Shown here piece by piece: positions 31,434-34,880 of a stretch of DNA of 34,880 bases. Origin of the DNA: an uncultured Akkermansia sp. (GTDB taxonomy: Bacteria > Verrucomicrobiota > Verrucomicrobiia > Verrucomicrobiales > Akkermansiaceae); contig CAJGCV010000007.1 in the NCBI GenBank assembly GCA_904501915.1, positions 1-34,880 of the forward strand. The letters are read 5' to 3'. Made by a program: the position numbers and the translations under genes. How positions within the stretch are numbered: the first letter of the stretch is position 1; the number at the start of each line of letters is the position of its first letter. The notes under the pieces were generated by a model. That model was not told where the DNA came from and did no database searches. It saw only the letters and a program-made list of their open reading frames with translations.

Positions 31434-32180
31434 ATGGAGAAAATTCAACATTCAGCAGGGCAGGGGGACTTACCCCCTGTGCCTGCCTCGGAAGTACCGT
31501 GCGAAAAGTGTGCTTGTAAAATCGTACTTTCGGAAGGAAACATTCCCCAGTGTTGCCCCCACTGCGGCTATCATCTCCGACCCGGTACGAATTCGATGTG
31601 GGCACATTTTTGCTTTGTGCTCCGTCATCGTTACATTACATGGAAGGGAAGGTGTACGCGAAAGGAATTCTGGAGTTTCACTTTTATCTCTCATCTTCTT
31701 CTTTCATTGTCAACCCTGTTTGTTTATCTGGTTTTAAATTCTCAGATTCTCGCTTGTACGGATGCCGAAGGCCGTATTGGTCCTTTCATTTTTGCTCTTT
31801 TTTTCGCAGCAATCGTTTACATTCCTTTGATTGGAATTCCGCAGATATTTCTTTTTGCTCGTCGTTTGCATGATGTCGGAATGTCGGCAATTCCGGTTCT
31901 CGTCCATCTCGTTTTGTCTGGATTGCTTCTTTGTACAGTATGCTACATATCATTCTTCGCTTACTTCTGGTATGATGATTTTCAGCATTTGAATGATAAT
32001 GCTGAAGTGCAACAACGCTTTTCGTCTGATCTCAGCTTCAATATCTGCCTGGTGCTCTCCTATATTTTTAATTTGGGTGCAGAAGGACTGAAATTATTTT
32101 TTCTGATTATCAGTTTTATCAATAGTCAGCGCGGGACTAACAAATATGGCCCCAGCCGTAAATATCCCCTTGGAGTATGA
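31434..32180 (+). CDS. Zinc-ribbon plus DUF805 membrane protein (248 aa)
   Basis: The N-terminus has CEKCACKIV and CCPHCGYHL, two CxxC knuckles spaced like a zinc ribbon. A DUF805 domain follows: FRHRYITWKGRCTRKEFWSF (first part of helix 1; the usual GRxxRxEFW), four hydrophobic helices, FARRLHDVGMSA, and a closing RGTNKYGPS. It starts 3 bp after the previous DUF805 gene and its TGA overlaps the next start as ATGA. Predicted inner-membrane protein with a cytosolic zinc module. Confidence 0.83.
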   Translation: MEKIQHSAGQGDLPPVPASEVPCEKCACKIVLSEGNIPQCCPHCGYHLRPGTNSMWAHFCFVLRHRYITWKGRCTRKEFWSFTFISHLLLSLSTLFVYLVLNSQILACTDAEGRIGPFIFALFFAAIVYIPLIGIPQIFLFARRLHDVGMSAIPVLVHLVLSGLLLCTVCYISFFAYFWYDDFQHLNDNAEVQQRFSSDLSFNICLVLSYIFNLGAEGLKLFFLIISFINSQRGTNKYGPSRKYPLGV

Positions 32181-32722
32181 TGAACGATGACTTTCTTCCG
32201 CCTGTTCCACGTGGAACAATTCTTTCAGAGGCATGGAGATATTTTACTCTGTGTCTCAATAGAGAAAATTTTGCACGCCTTCAGGGCAGGGCAGGGCGCG
32301 CTGAATATTGGTCGGTTACGCTGATAGGTTCTATTTTCTGCTTGTTGCCGCTTCCGCTTGTTATTATTCCTTATTTTGGATTATTGTTTTTACTTATTGA
32401 TTTTCTTATCATTATATATCTTGCAATGCCCATGTTGGCTGTCTTTGTGCGGCGTTTGCATGATGTTAATTGCCCTGGCTGGACACTGATTCCTTATTAT
32501 TTTCTTGTAGCAATCTATACATTCTGCGCTGTTTTTCAAATAACGCAGCTTTTTCTTGATTTTGGCTATACTGTAGAACCTATTGATATTCTTACGGTTA
32601 CGACAAGTAGTACTTTTCTCAGTTATGCCTCAGTTCTTATCAATATAAGCAGCCTTATCTATCTTGTAATCACCTTAATGCCTGGTACTAAAGGAGTTAA
32701 CAAATATGGAAATCCAGCGTGA
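32177..32722 (+). CDS. DUF805 membrane protein (181 aa)
   Basis: A DUF805 domain without an extra N-terminal module: RLQGRAGRAEYWSVTL, hydrophobic helices, FVRRLHDVNCPGW and the closing GTKGVNKYGNP. The first ATG overlaps the upstream stop by 4 bp. A perfect parS lies at its 5' end (32203-32218, coding VPRGTI). Its last 17 bp overlap the miaA start, so translation of miaA is probably coupled; GGAG sits 9 bp before the miaA ATG. Confidence 0.83.
   Translation: MMNDDFLPPVPRGTILSEAWRYFTLCLNRENFARLQGRAGRAEYWSVTLIGSIFCLLPLPLVIIPYFGLLFLLIDFLIIIYLAMPMLAVFVRRLHDVNCPGWTLIPYYFLVAIYTFCAVFQITQLFLDFGYTVEPIDILTVTTSSTFLSYASVLINISSLIYLVITLMPGTKGVNKYGNPA
32203..32218. other. parS: parS site (perfect) inside the third DUF805 gene
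   Basis: TGTTCCACGTGGAACA near the 5' end of the ORF, coding for part of PVPRGTIL. Confidence 0.7.
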
Positions 32723-33635
32723 AACAAATGTTCCATGTGGAACAAATAAGCCTGTGTTTATTCTAGGGCCGACAGGCAGTGGTAAAAGCGCCGTAGCGGT
32801 TGAGTTAGCAGAGTTACTGGGGAATGCGGAAATCATCAGTACAGATGCTTATCAGGTCTACAAACGCATGCCAATTATCACTGCAGCACCCACTTTAGAG
32901 GAGCAAAAGCGAGTAAAACACCATTTAGTGGGCGTTTTAGAGCCTTCTGAGAACAATGATGCAGCGGTTCATGCCAGGCTTGCAGGCCGAATTTCAGCAG
33001 ATTTGAAAAAGGGTGGCATGCTACCCATACACACAGGAGGTTCAGGGCTTTACGTTAAGTTCTGTACACACGGAATTTCCCCTGCGCCACCCAGCGATGC
33101 CATGCTCCGGGCTGAGTTGGAAGCCCTTTCTCTGGATGAATTAGTCACCCGTTTTCGTGCATTAGATGCGGAGGGGGCATCGAACACGGATTTACAGAAC
33201 AAGCGCTACGTCGTACGCAACCTGGAGATTGTGATACTGGGGGGCAAGCCTCTCTCCTACTGGCGGAACAACTGGGTGGAGCCGGCGGGGCCTGGATTCT
33301 GTATTGTACGTGACACGGAGGAACTGGATGCCCGCATAGCACGCCGGGCCGGGCAGATGCTGCGCGAGGGTGCTATTGAGGAAGTAGCCGCTCTGGAGGG
33401 CGTGGCGTTGTCTGCAACGGCTTCCAAGACGCTTGGCCTAACCCAGGTGCAGGATTACTTGCAAGGCCGTCTGACGCGCGCTGAGCTGGCTTCTGCGATA
33501 GCACTGGCCACACGTCAGTATGCCAAGCGGCAGCGCACATGGTTGCGGCGCGAGAAGTGGCTCACCCCCATCTATGCCGGGGCAGGGGATACCCCGCGCA
33601 TATTGGCCGGGAAAATTGCACAATTACTCCGCTGA
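32706..33635 (+). CDS. miaA: tRNA dimethylallyltransferase MiaA (309 aa)
   Basis: MiaA transfers a dimethylallyl group to A37 of tRNAs reading UNN codons. The P-loop GPTGSGKS (residues 21-28) is followed by IISTDAYQVYK (DSxQVYR in most MiaA, so Ser is Ala here), then HTGGSGLYVKF (GGTGLY in most), RRAGQMLREGAIEEV, and the C-terminal TRQYAKRQRTWLRRE, the hallmark of the family. The length is typical. The first 20 codons look like a low-constraint leader and include a parS-like site. It is fourth in the DUF805 operon and overlaps the convergent gene at its 3' end by 12 bp. Confidence 0.95.
   Translation: MEIQRETNVPCGTNKPVFILGPTGSGKSAVAVELAELLGNAEIISTDAYQVYKRMPIITAAPTLEEQKRVKHHLVGVLEPSENNDAAVHARLAGRISADLKKGGMLPIHTGGSGLYVKFCTHGISPAPPSDAMLRAELEALSLDELVTRFRALDAEGASNTDLQNKRYVVRNLEIVILGGKPLSYWRNNWVEPAGPGFCIVRDTEELDARIARRAGQMLREGAIEEVAALEGVALSATASKTLGLTQVQDYLQGRLTRAELASAIALATRQYAKRQRTWLRREKWLTPIYAGAGDTPRILAGKIAQLLR
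32729..32744. other. parS-like site (one mismatch) in the miaA 5' end
   Basis: TGTTCCATGTGGAACA differs from the perfect sites at one central base (CATGTG for CACGTG), coding for VPCGTN. It is the rightmost member of the cluster. The same phrase in reading register as the site at 32203 suggests a decayed or weaker ParB site. Confidence 0.5.
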
Positions 33636-34238
33636 GGCGGGTTCTTCAAAAAGGCCGGGGTGTTCGGCAAACACCACCAGCTCTGCGAGCGCGGCAATCT
33701 TTTCTGCAGCAAGCGGCCCATTGTAACCAGGCGCCGTCACACAGGGGATACAATCGCGGTTCTCGGAACTGGGCACCAGGGCAGGGAGGTGAGCCGTGGA
33801 GTTTTCGGCATTCCACATGCCGGTCAGGCATCCCACTACCAGAATTTCGGCAAACGAGTTGCAGCGGTTGATGAGGTAGGTGATACATTCCGGCGAGTAG
33901 AATTCCGTCAGGTTCATATCATCCTGCTCCACCGCCTGCATCAGTTCCATTTTGACTACATCAAGATCATAGTCCTTGGAAGAAGCAGTTGTTTCCACCT
34001 TCACATTCCAGTAAGCAGCCTCGCTACGGTGCAGCAGGCATTCCCAGAAACCCGCCTTGCGTTCGCTGCTCACTTCGGTGATGCGGGCGTGCAGCCCATC
34101 CATATAGCAATTGGAGCCCACCCACGAATCGCGCTTCTGCAGCACATCCAGCCCGGGCACACCCAGCTGCCAGGGCGCTGTAATCAGCTCCGGGCTGGCG
34201 GATCTGCCATTTTTGATGAGGATGAGAGGGAAACGCAT
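33624..34238 (-). CDS. Protein of unknown function (204 aa)
   Basis: No signal peptide or TM segment and no recognised domain. The protein starts MRFPLILIKNG and contains SWVGSNCYMDGLHARI, a charged middle (SSKDYDLDVVKMELMQAV) and several Cys. A longer in-frame ATG at 34259 lies between the promoter hexamers and is rejected. TTGACT-17-CAGAAT ends 9 bp before ATG 34238. Its 3' end overlaps miaA by 12 bp on the opposite strand. Confidence 0.65.
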   Translation of the reverse strand: MRFPLILIKNGRSASPELITAPWQLGVPGLDVLQKRDSWVGSNCYMDGLHARITEVSSERKAGFWECLLHRSEAAYWNVKVETTASSKDYDLDVVKMELMQAVEQDDMNLTEFYSPECITYLINRCNSFAEILVVGCLTGMWNAENSTAHLPALVPSSENRDCIPCVTAPGYNGPLAAEKIAALAELVVFAEHPGLFEEPASAE

Positions 34239-34247
34239 GAGGCCGGT

Positions 34248-34276
34248 ATTCTGCCTCATTCACCTTGTATAGTCAA
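34248..34276 (-). promoter_or_regulatory. Sigma70-like promoter with about 3-nt leader
   Basis: Minus strand: TTGACT, 17 bp, CAGAAT, 9 bp, ATG 34238. The -10 is weak (4 of 6). Confidence 0.45.
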
Positions 34277-34313
34277 CGAAAATATGCGTTATTTCTGTCA
34301 GTATCTGAACAAC

Positions 34314-34673
34314 TTACATAGCACGGGCAGCCTGATAGATGGCAAAAGCAATCAGGATACGCAGAATAAGCGCAAAGCTCATGCCCCAGGTCACGGCAAT
34401 GGTTGTTTTCGCTTTCGGTGAGAGCTTGCGCGTGCCCGCCAGCCAGAAAAACACAATACCCTGCAGCAGGGCAGAAATGCACATGGCCGCCACTTTGTTG
34501 AAACCCACCCAGTCCAGCGGTATGGCCACTGGCAGCAGGAAAGCATACGTGCAGCTCATCAAATCCGCTATTTCGGCCAGCCACATCACCACAGCAGAGG
34601 GGGCAACAATGCACAGCAGCAGTGTCAGACGCGCCACTTTGCTGTACCTCTCCTCCGGGGTGGGAATATACAT
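34314..34673 (-). CDS. Small membrane protein with about four TM segments (119 aa)
   Basis: From MYIPTPEERYSK the protein runs into hydrophobic helices (LTLLLCIVAPSAVVMWLA; CTYAFLLPVAIPLDWVG; AAMCISALLQGIVFFWLAG; MSFALILRILIAFAIYQA) with a basic loop (TRKLSPKAK). No family is recognised. The ATG at 34673 is preferred to upstream in-frame ATGs because TTGACT-17-CATGAT ends 10 bp before it. An overlapping ORF in another frame lacks this TM pattern. Composition supports a real inner-membrane protein. Confidence 0.65.
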   Translation of the reverse strand: MYIPTPEERYSKVARLTLLLCIVAPSAVVMWLAEIADLMSCTYAFLLPVAIPLDWVGFNKVAAMCISALLQGIVFFWLAGTRKLSPKAKTTIAVTWGMSFALILRILIAFAIYQAARAM

Positions 34674-34683
34674 AACGCTGCAC

Positions 34684-34712
34684 ATCATGCCCCAGTTGCC
34701 CCGAGAAGTCAA
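34684..34712 (-). promoter_or_regulatory. Sigma70-like promoter of the small membrane protein
   Basis: Minus strand: TTGACT, 17 bp, CATGAT, 10 bp, ATG 34673. The -10 is weak (4 of 6). Confidence 0.45.
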
Positions 34713-34880
34713 GGCTAACTTTCAAATCGTAAATCCACGTGGGTCTGTTTCAGATTTGCTGGTAGAAGGTACGAGAAGTTTTGTGCATTCTTTGAAGTCT
34801 CAGGAAGTGAACTTGCCGTAGTTTCAAGAACAAGTACCGTACATCAAACAAACCGCAGGCCTTGGCCTGTATCCGTTTGA
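34713..34880. other. Right-edge non-coding stretch, nothing recognised
   Basis: No ORF with support, no tRNA and no clear terminator. It contains a CCACGTGG core at 34736 that lacks the parS flanks. Confidence 0.4.

Noticed and set aside
34736..34743. CCACGTGG near the right edge as a parS site
   Set aside because: The flanks do not form TGTTNCACGTGNAACA.
1..34880. CRISPR arrays, insertion sequences, prophage genes
   Set aside because: No regularly spaced direct repeats, transposase motifs or phage structural genes are visible.

Overview
The window looks like a chromosomal segment of an Akkermansia-like member of the Verrucomicrobiota. This is inferred from the style of the RHS fragment at the left edge, an N-acetylhexosamine-kinase-like sugar kinase, many small secreted proteins and lipoproteins of no obvious family, a Na_H_antiport_3-type antiporter and the general codon and GC character. 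No rRNA or tRNA gene is present to prove it. Most genes are moderately GC-rich. Three stretches are visibly AT-richer: about 0.2-0.9 kb, 8.0-8.7 kb and 30.5-32.8 kb.

Layout. 0-3.9 kb: a broken RHS end, two small membrane proteins, then mnmG and holA (minus strand). 4.0-7.0 kb: a secreted protein, a sugar kinase and another secreted protein (plus), closed by a clear terminator. 7.0-12.0 kb: a secreted thioredoxin-fold protein, an AT-rich gap with one small ORF, formate-tetrahydrofolate ligase, a PH-domain membrane protein coupled to a 32-residue membrane peptide, and a secreted one-TM protein (minus). 12.2-18.0 kb: long-chain prenyl diphosphate synthase, serine acetyltransferase, a COG2509-type FAD dehydrogenase, a hairpin array, a secreted protein, RNase PH and a secreted EF-hand protein (plus). 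18.1-25.9 kb: ankyrin protein, riboflavin synthase, antiporter, Sel1 protein, ABC-2-type permease, RelE-like protein, two tandem lipoproteins with a papain/transglutaminase-like Cys-His-Asp pattern, and ribD (minus). 26.2-30.1 kb: lipoprotein, TPR-like protein, argS (minus). 30.2-33.6 kb: a probable 6S RNA, three DUF805 membrane proteins with different N-terminal modules, and miaA (plus). The right end holds two poorly characterised minus-strand genes.

Three signals go beyond ordinary annotation. First, at least eleven genes have a sigma70-like promoter (TTGnnn, 16-17 bp, TAnnnT-like) placed so that transcription should begin 0-7 nt before the start codon, which implies leaderless or nearly leaderless mRNAs; a twelfth has a leader of about 12 nt. 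This spacing also settles several start codons. Second, four perfect TGTTCCACGTGGAACA palindromes and two close variants lie between 24.85 and 32.75 kb. They match the bacterial parS (ParB-binding) consensus and suggest an origin-proximal domain. The AT-rich gap at 25.9-26.2 kb, with two perfect TTATTCACA DnaA boxes and several palindromes, is a candidate oriC. Third, a four-unit hairpin array at 15.62-15.71 kb has a GATWTCRT octamer recurring every 20-22 bp.

Functionally the window mixes housekeeping (tRNA modification by MnmG and MiaA, ArgRS, DNA polymerase III delta, RNase PH, riboflavin, folate C1, cysteine and isoprenoid synthesis) with envelope and secreted proteins of unknown role. All calls rest on reading the sequence and on remembered family motifs; no database search was run.
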